DNA from: Bacteroidota bacterium
GTDB lineage: Bacteria > Bacteroidota > Bacteroidia > 2-12-FULL-35-15
Assembly: GCA_025963715.1 (NCBI GenBank)
Contig: JAOQAG010000040.1
Location: forward strand, 1 to 64,000
Reading direction: 5' to 3'
Length of the DNA stretch: 64,000 nucleotides
The notes under the pieces were generated by a model. The model searched no databases. It was not told the DNA's origin and worked only from the letters and a program-made list of their open reading frames with translations. Both the position numbers and the translations under genes were made by a program. Below are positions 27,081-35,083 of this stretch, piece after piece (the stretch's first letter is position 1; every line of letters starts with the position of its first letter).

Positions 27081-29219
27081 TTAATCCTGCAAAATTACCA
27101 ATTTTTCCGAGCTTATTTTATTTCCGTTACTGATTAAATTGCAAAAATAAATACCGCTTTCCAGGTTGATGCTCAGTTGAACGGTATTGCTGTTAATTGT
27201 CACTGTTTTAACCAATTGCCCCACTGCATTATAAATTTTTAATTCCGCTTTTTGATTCGCCTGCAGGCCATCGGGCCGGATGTTCAGCATGTTGCCGGAA
27301 TAAGCCGGATTCGGGAATACAGTCATCGAAAACGGTTTTGCATCCTGTGTGTTTACACCTGCATGTACACAACCCTGTAAAGCGCCAAACGCATTTGCCT
27401 TTCCGTAGCCCCAGTTATTATCGGGTAAACCGCTGCCGGTAAAGCTATCCTGGCTGGCGGAGCATAAAATATCGTTCTTCAGTTCCGTTGCGGTCGCGGC
27501 CGGATTTTTTTGCAGGTATAAAGCGGCAATTCCGGCTACACCTGGCGCGGAGTGGGAAGTACCGCCGTCACGGATATGAAAGCCGCCCTGTGCCAGCGCA
27601 TCCGGGAAACCGGAAACAATAGCAGGAACAAGCGAAAGCACCACTGCTGCCACCGTCATATCGCCGGGAGCGGAAATATCGGGTTTGACTCTGCCATCAC
27701 GGGTTGGGCCGCGGCTGGAAGTTACATGCAGCTGTCCTTCCGTGGTAGCGGTATTTATATAGAGATTGTTATTGTAATCGAGGTAGGCCTGCTGGTTGGT
27801 ATAATTTCCCACACTGATCACATTATCAAGGCAATTGTAGCTGCCCACAATGGTTTGGCTAATGTCGGATTGCTTATAATACATACTGTCGGGCATTTCT
27901 GCCGATGAAGGAAGCGGATTGCCATACACATCAAAGGTCCAGCAATCAAATTTTCCGGAACCGGTAGTGATCAGCCGGAATGCGTAATTGGTGGAATCGG
28001 GTGTGATCAGAAATTCCATACTGTACACGCCGTTTACCATATCGCCGTAAGTGATCATGGTGGCAATGCGGTTGCTTCCGTTGTAAATGGTATCGTTCCC
28101 GAGAACGCCCAGATGAGGTGTGATGCTCGAAAAAGCAGTGCGGCCACGGAATGAATGTGTTGGGCTAAGCTGGTCGGCACCGATCGCAAATTGCACATTG
28201 TTAAACGCGGAAGTATCAGCGTACAGCGGAATATAGACTTGCGAACTGTTTTGAAAAAAAGTAAAATTTGTATCCGCGGTAACGGTGTAACCCACATGAA
28301 ATGGTGTGGTGCCGCCATTTCCGGCAGCGGAAACAAAGGCCCTGCCGGTTTGCGCATCGATCATGCTGCTGATCATTTGCGCCTGCAGGTCCAGCCCGTC
28401 GTGCGAACCGTAATAATCGCCAAGGCTGGCATTGATCACGCAGGGTTCGCCCAGCAATTGTGCTTTTGAATAAATATAATCCACTGCATCTGTGATCAGC
28501 GTGGGCGATGAGCTGTTAAAATCAAGCGCTACAAAGATCAGATCGGCTTTTGGAGCAACGCCTTTGTACGTTCCGGTTGCCAGCCCGTTTCCGGCTGCAA
28601 TGCCCGCAACGTGTGTGCCGTGGCCGGAATACGCCAGGTCGTTATGCGCTGCCGCAAGTCCGCTGTCGATCTGTAAATTGTTCCATTCCTGTCCGTAACC
28701 GTACACTGCCGGGGTGTTTGCCGCGGTTGGCTGCGTTTGATCCCACAAAAATTTCACGCGGCTGTGGCCGGTGTTGTCCTGGAAATCGGGATGTGTAAAA
28801 TCAATTCCGGTGTCAATAAAGCCGATCGCAACGCCGCTGCCATCATAGGCTTGCGTTAATGGCGCTGCACCGTTATGTACCGGAATTACATTGTTATTGA
28901 TCAGCATGGTATCGTTCATCGGTTTGTTGCGGGGCGGGTATGCTTCGATGCGCAAAACAGATTTACTGGCAACGAATAATGAAAGCGAACCGGCGGGAAC
29001 ATGCACCACGGCAATATTTCCGGATGCATAGCCAAATTTTCCATGCGCCGTTTCTGTTAATTGTTTAATGATTTCGATGTTGCCTTTTACAAATACATCG
29101 ATCAATAGAGTAGAGGAACCTGTGGTTTTTACTTTCCTTGCGAGATCAAAATTCATTTTGGGTTGGGCCAATCCCAATGCAGCTGAAAATACAAAAAGCA
29201 GGAGTAGTATTTTTTTCAT
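27081..29219 (-). CDS. Secreted subtilisin-like serine protease (S8) with T9SS sorting domain
   Basis: This is a 712-residue exported protease with a signal peptide (LLLLFVFSAALGLAQ). Catalytic residues are Asp136 (GFIDTGIDFTHPDF), His200 (GHGTHVAGIAAG) and Ser555 (DGGTSHSAPGVAG), with a candidate oxyanion Asn263 (VINASLGD). A large insertion of about 250 residues sits between the His and Ser blocks, as in cell-surface S8A peptidases that carry PA-like or beta insertions. The last 75 residues (MTVFPNPAYSGN onward) look like a type A T9SS domain. It differs from the first protease in the GTSHSAP form of the Ser motif, where GTSMATP is usual. Confidence 0.9.
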   Translation of the reverse strand: MKKILLLLFVFSAALGLAQPKMNFDLARKVKTTGSSTLLIDVFVKGNIEIIKQLTETAHGKFGYASGNIAVVHVPAGSLSLFVASKSVLRIEAYPPRNKPMNDTMLINNNVIPVHNGAAPLTQAYDGSGVAIGFIDTGIDFTHPDFQDNTGHSRVKFLWDQTQPTAANTPAVYGYGQEWNNLQIDSGLAAAHNDLAYSGHGTHVAGIAAGNGLATGTYKGVAPKADLIFVALDFNSSSPTLITDAVDYIYSKAQLLGEPCVINASLGDYYGSHDGLDLQAQMISSMIDAQTGRAFVSAAGNGGTTPFHVGYTVTADTNFTFFQNSSQVYIPLYADTSAFNNVQFAIGADQLSPTHSFRGRTAFSSITPHLGVLGNDTIYNGSNRIATMITYGDMVNGVYSMEFLITPDSTNYAFRLITTGSGKFDCWTFDVYGNPLPSSAEMPDSMYYKQSDISQTIVGSYNCLDNVISVGNYTNQQAYLDYNNNLYINTATTEGQLHVTSSRGPTRDGRVKPDISAPGDMTVAAVVLSLVPAIVSGFPDALAQGGFHIRDGGTSHSAPGVAGIAALYLQKNPAATATELKNDILCSASQDSFTGSGLPDNNWGYGKANAFGALQGCVHAGVNTQDAKPFSMTVFPNPAYSGNMLNIRPDGLQANQKAELKIYNAVGQLVKTVTINSNTVQLSINLESGIYFCNLISNGNKISSEKLVILQD

Positions 29220-29272
29220 GTGTTCCGATTTATTTACGAAATTTACGAATTATAAAGCAGATCTTAAAATTA

Positions 29273-30769
29273 ATGCAAGAGCACATTCTCATTGATAAAA
29301 GCGGGTCGTTGGGCCGGAAAGTGGAGCAAACCGTGCTGCAATTTCCGGAAGCGAATGCGTTGTTTATCAACGACCGTTTTTATACCTATAGGCAATTCTG
29401 GAACGTTGTAAAAAATGTGTATGCACAAATTCCACAAACAACTGTTTTTTCAAGAATTGGAATTTACTGTAATGATGATGTGTATACCTACGCGGCAATT
29501 ATTGCGGTTAACCTTTACGGTGCTGCGTATGTTCCGCTGAATAAAAAATATCCTGTTGAGCGTACTAAAATAATTGCGCAGGAAAGCGGATTGGAATTGC
29601 TTTTGATTTCCGCTGAAAGTGCTGATGTAAAAGCAATTGCAGGAAATTTTAAAATAATTAATATCGGTAAAGCTGCAGAAAAACCCTCTTCGACTATTGA
29701 TCTGGAAAAAATAAATACAAACAATCGAACGGGGTATATTTTATTTACATCCGGCTCAACTGCATCGCCCAAAGGCGTTCCGGTTTTAAATGAAAATATA
29801 AACAGCTTTTTTAATTATTATTTAGCCAACTATAATTTTAATGAGTGCGACCGTTTTTTGCAGGTATATGAATTAACGTTTGATGTGTCGGTGTTTTCTT
29901 TTTTTATGCCATTGCTTGCGGGCGCCTGTTGCTATGTGCTTCCGGACACGGGAATAAAATTTTTGAAAACAGTAGAGTATTTGGAGCAACATAAAATTAC
30001 CGTTGTGAGCATGGTGCCGGGTGTATTGACTTACCTGGAAAAGTATTTAACGGAGATCCGTTTACCGGAATTACGTTATAGCTTTTTTTCCGGAGATGCG
30101 CTATATCATTCACTGGCTGTTAAATGGAACCGATCGGTTACAAATGCGGTCATTCATAATTTTTACGGCCCAACGGAAACAACCATTGTGTGTACGCGTT
30201 ATATTTTTGACGAAGAACAATCGGCGAAGGAAAGTGTAAATGGTATTGTTCCTTTAGGAAAAGCATTCGAAGGAATGGAATTTTTGATCGTGGATGAAGA
30301 TAATAAACAGGTGGAAAAAGGCGAATTGTGTTTTGCCGGAACGCAGGTGATTCCGGGTTATTTGAACGATGCGTATGAAGAGCAGTTTTTTAATTATAAG
30401 GAAAAACGCTATTACAAAACCGGTGATGTTGCCGCTGTAAATGAATATGGTAACCTTGTTTTTTATGGCCGGACTGACGACCAGGTGAAAATAAACGGTT
30501 ACCGGGTTGAATTAAAAGAAGTGGGAGCGGCAATTGAAAAAGTAAGCGGCGCAGCGTGTACTGTGCTTGCTATAAAGGATCAGCATGAGCGGAATATATT
30601 GTGTGCTTTTCTGGTATTGAATGAAATAAATAAAGCTGAATTAACAGCAGCGCTTTCCGCTGTATTGCCCGGTTATATGATCCCACAAGAATTTATTGCC
30701 GTAGCTGAATTCCCGCTGAACCTGAATGGGAAGATCGATAAAAATAAACTCATACATTTACATAAATAG
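29273..30769 (+). CDS. Amino-acid/acyl adenylation enzyme, DltA-like
   Basis: This is a 498-residue AMP-forming ligase. The core motifs are ILFTSGSTASPKGVP (A3), FDVSVFSFFMPLLAG (A4), NFYGPTETT (A5), YYKTGD (A7), GRTDDQVKINGYRVE (A8) and NLNGKIDKNKL, which holds the A10 Lys. It should activate an acid as the adenylate and load it on the carrier protein encoded 6 bp downstream. The order ligase, carrier, MBOAT copies dltA-dltC-dltB, which adds D-alanine to teichoic acids in Firmicutes. A Gram-negative cell has no such polymer, so the substrate and acceptor are open. I start at MQEHILIDKSG, where homology begins. Confidence 0.88.
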   Translation: MQEHILIDKSGSLGRKVEQTVLQFPEANALFINDRFYTYRQFWNVVKNVYAQIPQTTVFSRIGIYCNDDVYTYAAIIAVNLYGAAYVPLNKKYPVERTKIIAQESGLELLLISAESADVKAIAGNFKIINIGKAAEKPSSTIDLEKINTNNRTGYILFTSGSTASPKGVPVLNENINSFFNYYLANYNFNECDRFLQVYELTFDVSVFSFFMPLLAGACCYVLPDTGIKFLKTVEYLEQHKITVVSMVPGVLTYLEKYLTEIRLPELRYSFFSGDALYHSLAVKWNRSVTNAVIHNFYGPTETTIVCTRYIFDEEQSAKESVNGIVPLGKAFEGMEFLIVDEDNKQVEKGELCFAGTQVIPGYLNDAYEEQFFNYKEKRYYKTGDVAAVNEYGNLVFYGRTDDQVKINGYRVELKEVGAAIEKVSGAACTVLAIKDQHERNILCAFLVLNEINKAELTAALSAVLPGYMIPQEFIAVAEFPLNLNGKIDKNKLIHLHK

Positions 30770-30775
30770 GAAATT

Positions 30776-31006
30776 ATGCTGGAGCGTATGCAACAGGTTT
30801 TTCGTACGGTATTTGAAGATCAGCGATTGGTGATCACGCCGGAAACATCTGCAAAAGATATTAAAATGTGGGATTCGCTTACACATCTCGAATTGATCAC
30901 GGCTGTTGAAACCGAGTTTAATTTAAAATTCTCTTTCAGCGAAGTGATGGGATTTAACAATGCAGGCGACATGTTGCGGCTGATCGAAAAAATAATGGGT
31001 AAATAA
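30776..31006 (+). CDS. Acyl/peptidyl carrier protein, DltC-like
   Basis: This is a 76-residue carrier protein. Ser34 in MWDSLTHLELI is the expected site of 4'-phosphopantetheine attachment, and the helices around it follow the ACP pattern (ITAVETEFNLKFSF). The D-x-S-L-x-H-L-E-L form is like DltC and other stand-alone carriers in acyl-transfer operons. It lies 6 bp after the ligase gene and 10 bp before the MBOAT gene, so it is very likely part of one operon and delivers the activated group to the membrane enzyme. Confidence 0.88.
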   Translation: MLERMQQVFRTVFEDQRLVITPETSAKDIKMWDSLTHLELITAVETEFNLKFSFSEVMGFNNAGDMLRLIEKIMGK

Positions 31007-31016
31007 AAATTCCTTT

Positions 31017-32432
31017 ATGGTATTTAACTCGGTGTTGTTTTTACTTTTTTTACTGATCCTGATCCCGGTAAATTATTTTTTACCGAAACGGTTTCGTGTA
31101 ACCCTGCTGGTACTTTCTTCTGCGGCATTTATTGGTTATTATAATGTGGAATCGCTGGTTGCCGTTCTTGTTTTTTCTGCATTTAATTTTTACATCGCAA
31201 AGCGCATCAGCGGTAACCGCGCGCTGTACATTGCGGGTGTGCTTATTAATGCGTATGCGATCATCATGTTCAATTATTTTCATGCAACGCGCAATGGCTT
31301 TGATTTTTCCTATACTGCTATCAGTTTTAATCTCCAAAGCTTCATCATCGCGTTGGGCTTGTCGTATTATTCGTTGCAGAACATTGCCTATCTCACGGAA
31401 GTGTATTACAAGCGTTTGCAGCCGCAAACCAACCTTGAGCATTATGTGTTATATGCTTCCTTTTTTCCGAAAGTGATCAGCGGACCGGTACTGCTGCCGG
31501 GCGAATTTTTTCCGCAGATCAGCACAAATACCATCACCAAAGAAAAGCTGGTAAGCGGTTTCAATCGCTTTTTATTCGGTTTGTTTAAAAAAATGGTGAT
31601 CGCCGATCGTTTGTCGCCTGCCGTACATTCTATTTTTGATTTTAATGATGCTTATCACGGCCTCACAACGCTTGCCGGTGCTTATTTATTTACCATTCAG
31701 CTGTATTTTGATTTTTCCGGTTATACCGATATGGCTTTGGGAGTTGCAAAAATGCTGGGTTACGATCTGAAAGAAAATTTTAACCTGCCGCTGCGTTCTA
31801 CTTCGGTATCCGAATTCTGGCGTCGCTGGCACATTTCACTCATCGGCTGGTTTACTGCTTATATTTATTACCCGGTGGTGTATCGTTTGCGTTCGTATAA
31901 AAAAGCGGCAGCGTTGATTGGGATTCTTCTGACTTTCCTGATCTCGGGCATCTGGCATGGAATTGGACTTACATTTTTGACCTGGGCGCTGTGTCATGCC
32001 ATATACCTGGGTTACGAGCTGCTAACAAAACGTTCCCGGATAACGTTGTCGGAGAAAATAAACAAACAGTTTTATAAAATAATCAGTGTGTTTATTGTGT
32101 TCAATGCCGTTTGTTTCAGTAATATATTTTTTCGGGCGGCATCGTTTTCAAAAGCCATGCAGCTGATCAAAAATCTGTTCACTGATTTTTTACCAAGCGG
32201 TTATTTAAAAGATGTGTTAGCGCCATTGGCCGTAGGCGGGCACCAATTGGATGAATTTAATTTTTACAGCACCATTGTAATGCTGGTGTTGTTTTTAGGA
32301 CTGGAACGGCGTTTGAACCGCATTGCCACGAGTGAAAAAATAAATGTGATTTTTGTAACGGCGTGTGTGTTGCTTATTTTTGTGTTTGGGATTTTTAATA
32401 ATGGGGAACGGTTTATTTACATGCAGTTTTAG
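31017..32432 (+). CDS. MBOAT-family O-acyltransferase, DltB/AlgI-like
   Basis: This 471-residue membrane protein has about eleven hydrophobic segments. The MBOAT signature is clear: LYFDFSGYTDMALGVAKMLG, then SVSEFWRRWHISLIGWF and the catalytic His in ISGIWHGIGLTFL. DltB-type MBOATs take an activated group from a carrier protein and move it across the membrane to an extracytoplasmic acceptor. AlgI-type relatives acetylate polysaccharides. The adjacent ligase and carrier genes favour the DltB-like mode. The acceptor is unknown. Confidence 0.9.
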   Translation: MVFNSVLFLLFLLILIPVNYFLPKRFRVTLLVLSSAAFIGYYNVESLVAVLVFSAFNFYIAKRISGNRALYIAGVLINAYAIIMFNYFHATRNGFDFSYTAISFNLQSFIIALGLSYYSLQNIAYLTEVYYKRLQPQTNLEHYVLYASFFPKVISGPVLLPGEFFPQISTNTITKEKLVSGFNRFLFGLFKKMVIADRLSPAVHSIFDFNDAYHGLTTLAGAYLFTIQLYFDFSGYTDMALGVAKMLGYDLKENFNLPLRSTSVSEFWRRWHISLIGWFTAYIYYPVVYRLRSYKKAAALIGILLTFLISGIWHGIGLTFLTWALCHAIYLGYELLTKRSRITLSEKINKQFYKIISVFIVFNAVCFSNIFFRAASFSKAMQLIKNLFTDFLPSGYLKDVLAPLAVGGHQLDEFNFYSTIVMLVLFLGLERRLNRIATSEKINVIFVTACVLLIFVFGIFNNGERFIYMQF

Positions 32433-32638
32433 ACCTCTCCCCTTCATCCCCTCTCCACAAGAGAGGGGGCAATGTCCGAACTGTGTATGAGATTGATTGC
32501 TAATAAACAAACACAGCATCTGCGCAAAGCAAACCAATAAACCATTGAACTACTGAACCAATGAACATCTAGCATCTGCGCAAAGCAAACTTTAAACTTT
32601 AAACTTTTGAACTTTAAACTTTGAACTTTGAACTAATT
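32433..32638. repeat. Intergenic repeats between the MBOAT and SGNH-like genes
   Basis: A CCCCTCTC/GAGAGGGG hairpin (32448-32468) without a T run is followed by two copies of CATCTGCGCAAAGCAAAC (32516-32533 and 32572-32589). The first leads into CATTGAACTACTGAACC words and the second into AACTTTAAAC words, which run into the next gene. Confidence 0.7.
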
Positions 32639-33610
32639 TTGACGATCATAAAAAAAATACTGCTTTCACTAATTATACTTCTGCTGGTTCTTTTCGGACT
32701 CAGTAAATTGTATGATTTTGCCTTGCATCAAAATGTAAATTTGAAAGCGGCGTATGTTCAAAAAGAGAAAATAAATGCTGACATTCTGATCCACGGTCCC
32801 TGTGAGCCTCTGTGGATGATCTCGCCTGCGCAACTGGATAAAATTACCGGTTTGAAATCCTATAATTTGGCGTTGAGCCATTCCGATTTTGCGGATAATT
32901 ATTTGCATTTGTATTTCTATTTAAAAAACAACAAAGCACCGGAATATTTGTTTTTATACGTAACGCCCGAATCCATGGATCTGAATTACAACACATTCAA
33001 TACCTACCGTTTTGCTTCGTACCTGGGCGATCCTGTGGTGGATAGTGTGGTACAGGAATGTGATCCTGCGTATTACAAATGGAGCAAAATTCCGTTTATG
33101 AAATATGCGTATTACAATACCAATATTAATTTTGATGTGCTGCAGGGATTAAAACATTATGCAGGTAAGCGCCGGATCCCGTATCATGCGGACGGCTACG
33201 AGCCGCCTATGCAGGTGGTGTGGGACAATCACCTGGAGGAATTTATTCAGCTGTATCCCAAAGGCTACAATTTTAAATGGGATGCATTGCGCGAAAAATA
33301 CCTTTGCAAAACCATTGTATTGGCGCAGCAGCATGGCATTCGGGTGTGTTTGTATGAATCCCCGGTGCTGAAAGAAGCGTTGCCGTACCAGCCCAACAGG
33401 AAGGAGATCCTGGACAGGATCAAAGCGCTTGCTGATAAATACGATGTTTGGTATTTGAAATTTGAAGGAATGAAAATTGCTGAATCACGGAAATATTATA
33501 TGTCCACATTGAATACTAATTCCGAAGGATCGCGTATTTTTACCGATACATTGGGGAAACGGATCAATGGAATTATTAATTACGATGAATTTATCCGTCC
33601 GCATTTATGA
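32639..33610 (+). CDS. SGNH-fold protein, DltD-like position, catalytic residues apparently lost
   Basis: This is a 323-residue protein with an N-terminal membrane anchor (LLSLIILLLVLFGL). Its layout follows SGNH proteins that accompany MBOATs: a first block (DILIHGPCEPLWMISPAQLD, then SYNLALS) and a last block near 300. Where active relatives have GNS or GDS it reads GPC, and where they have D-x-x-H-L-N it reads MSTLNTN, so the nucleophile and the His appear absent. It may be a pseudo-enzyme that binds the acceptor. There is no ATG. TTG at 32639 is my choice; TTG at 32621 lies inside the repeat. It overlaps the next gene by ATGA. Confidence 0.7.
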   Translation: MTIIKKILLSLIILLLVLFGLSKLYDFALHQNVNLKAAYVQKEKINADILIHGPCEPLWMISPAQLDKITGLKSYNLALSHSDFADNYLHLYFYLKNNKAPEYLFLYVTPESMDLNYNTFNTYRFASYLGDPVVDSVVQECDPAYYKWSKIPFMKYAYYNTNINFDVLQGLKHYAGKRRIPYHADGYEPPMQVVWDNHLEEFIQLYPKGYNFKWDALREKYLCKTIVLAQQHGIRVCLYESPVLKEALPYQPNRKEILDRIKALADKYDVWYLKFEGMKIAESRKYYMSTLNTNSEGSRIFTDTLGKRINGIINYDEFIRPHL

Positions 33611-34251
33611 TGATGATGAAAAAACTATTTTTATTTTTAATTTGTATCATTCCGCTTAGTGCGATGTCGCAGGTGGATACGGTAGCTTATTCCCGCGATT
33701 TTGAATTTAAGGAAGGCTTTTTTTTAACGCTGGAGCAGTTTAAAAACAATGATCCGATCCTCAAATCGGCTGTGATCTCCAATTATCCGCAAACACAGGC
33801 TGATTTTATTTCACAGATGATCAATTCGAAATACATTACCTACAAAGATAAAGACGGCAAAGAGCAGAAAGTGGAAACCCTGAGCCTGTGGGGGTATTGC
33901 CAGAACCGCACAATCTGTATTAATTTTAACAAAGAGTTTAATCGTGTAAACGTAATTGGTACGTTTTTCTTATTTACTGCAACGGTAAACACGCCGATCG
34001 GCTACCGCGATCCGATGAACATTAATTACGGGATCAATTATGTGGACGAATTGCGCCAGTTTGTGCTGGATACTCACACCGATAAAGTGGAAGATTTTAA
34101 TGTAAAAAATATTGAGCAGCTCCTGCAGGATTACGATACTGAATTGTACACCGAATTTATGGCGCTTAAAAAAAATAAAAAGAACGATTCCATTTTTATT
34201 TACCTGCGCAAGTACAACGAAAAACACCCGCTTTATTTATCTGCTAACTAA
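33607..34251 (+). CDS. Exported protein of unknown function in the Dlt-like cluster
   Basis: This is a 214-residue protein with a signal peptide (KKLFLFLICIIPLSAMSQ). It opens with YSRDFEFKEGFFLTLEQFKN, a pattern I have seen in uncharacterised Bacteroidota proteins but cannot name with certainty. The gene overlaps the stop of the SGNH-like gene in ATGA and is followed after 6 bp by another exported protein, so all three are probably translated from one mRNA. Four ATG codons stand in a row; any of the first four could be the start. Confidence 0.7.
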   Translation: MMMMKKLFLFLICIIPLSAMSQVDTVAYSRDFEFKEGFFLTLEQFKNNDPILKSAVISNYPQTQADFISQMINSKYITYKDKDGKEQKVETLSLWGYCQNRTICINFNKEFNRVNVIGTFFLFTATVNTPIGYRDPMNINYGINYVDELRQFVLDTHTDKVEDFNVKNIEQLLQDYDTELYTEFMALKKNKKNDSIFIYLRKYNEKHPLYLSAN

Positions 34252-34257
34252 ATTATT

Positions 34258-34965
34258 TTGAAAACGGTTTTACTGGTTATTTCTTTATTGTTTTCGGGTG
34301 CATCATTCGCACAGCAACATCCGTTGCCGGTAATTGTACCTGATGGGCAGGTTGTTTCCAGTTTTATTCCGGAAGGCTGGCACCTCCTTGATTCCGTGGC
34401 ATACGGCGATCTGAACAAAGATGGCTTAAAAGACGCGGTGTTTGTGATCGAGTCAAAAGATAAGATTACAAAAACGCTGTATTCTGATACAATAATCTAT
34501 GATACAGAAGAAGGATCAACAGCGCGCATCCTGATTATTTTATTTCAGCATAAAGATGGCAGGTTTCGGCTGGCAGTACAAAACAACGATTTTATTTTGC
34601 GTTCCGATGAAGGCGGGGCATTCGGTGAGCCATTCAATGGACTGGAAATTAAAAACGGAGCGTTAACGATTCATTTTTATGGCGGTTCGCGTGAGCGCTG
34701 GGCTGCGGATTATGTTTTCAGATTTCAGAATAATGATTGGTTTTTGATCGGTGCTTTGTCTTCTGTATATGATGATATTACACATGCAGGCTCTTGCAGT
34801 ACCTATAATTTTTCTACTAAAAAAACAGAGTCTCTGAGTTTTACCGGTGATCCAAAAGATAAAGGCACAACGGTAGGGAAAGCGATTAAAATTACAAAGC
34901 TAAAAACCTTCAACACCTTTATCCGTCCGTTTACCTGGGAAATTGAAAAAGACACGTATCTCTAA
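34258..34965 (+). CDS. Exported protein with FG-GAP-like calcium motif
   Basis: This is a 235-residue protein with a signal peptide (VLLVISLLFSGASFAQ) and one GDLNKDGLKDAVFV stretch, the D-x-N-x-D-G pattern of FG-GAP/VCBS-type calcium loops. The rest is beta-rich with no clear family. It starts at a TTG 6 bp behind the preceding gene. The position at the end of the Dlt-like cluster suggests an envelope role, but no reaction can be assigned. Confidence 0.68.
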   Translation: MKTVLLVISLLFSGASFAQQHPLPVIVPDGQVVSSFIPEGWHLLDSVAYGDLNKDGLKDAVFVIESKDKITKTLYSDTIIYDTEEGSTARILIILFQHKDGRFRLAVQNNDFILRSDEGGAFGEPFNGLEIKNGALTIHFYGGSRERWAADYVFRFQNNDWFLIGALSSVYDDITHAGSCSTYNFSTKKTESLSFTGDPKDKGTTVGKAIKITKLKTFNTFIRPFTWEIEKDTYL

Positions 34966-35083
34966 CGCAAAATCTGCTGCTATTTCCCGATAATTTCCGA
35001 TATTTACACCGCTAAAAACGGAGCGCAGTATTTAGTACTTCATTTATAATTCAAAATTTATCATTTATAATTTCTAAAAGAAA

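Noticed and set aside
32448-32468. Terminator after the MBOAT gene
   Set aside because: The CCCCTCTC/GAGAGGGG hairpin has no T run after it and resembles a dispersed repeat, so it gives no good reason to split the operon there.
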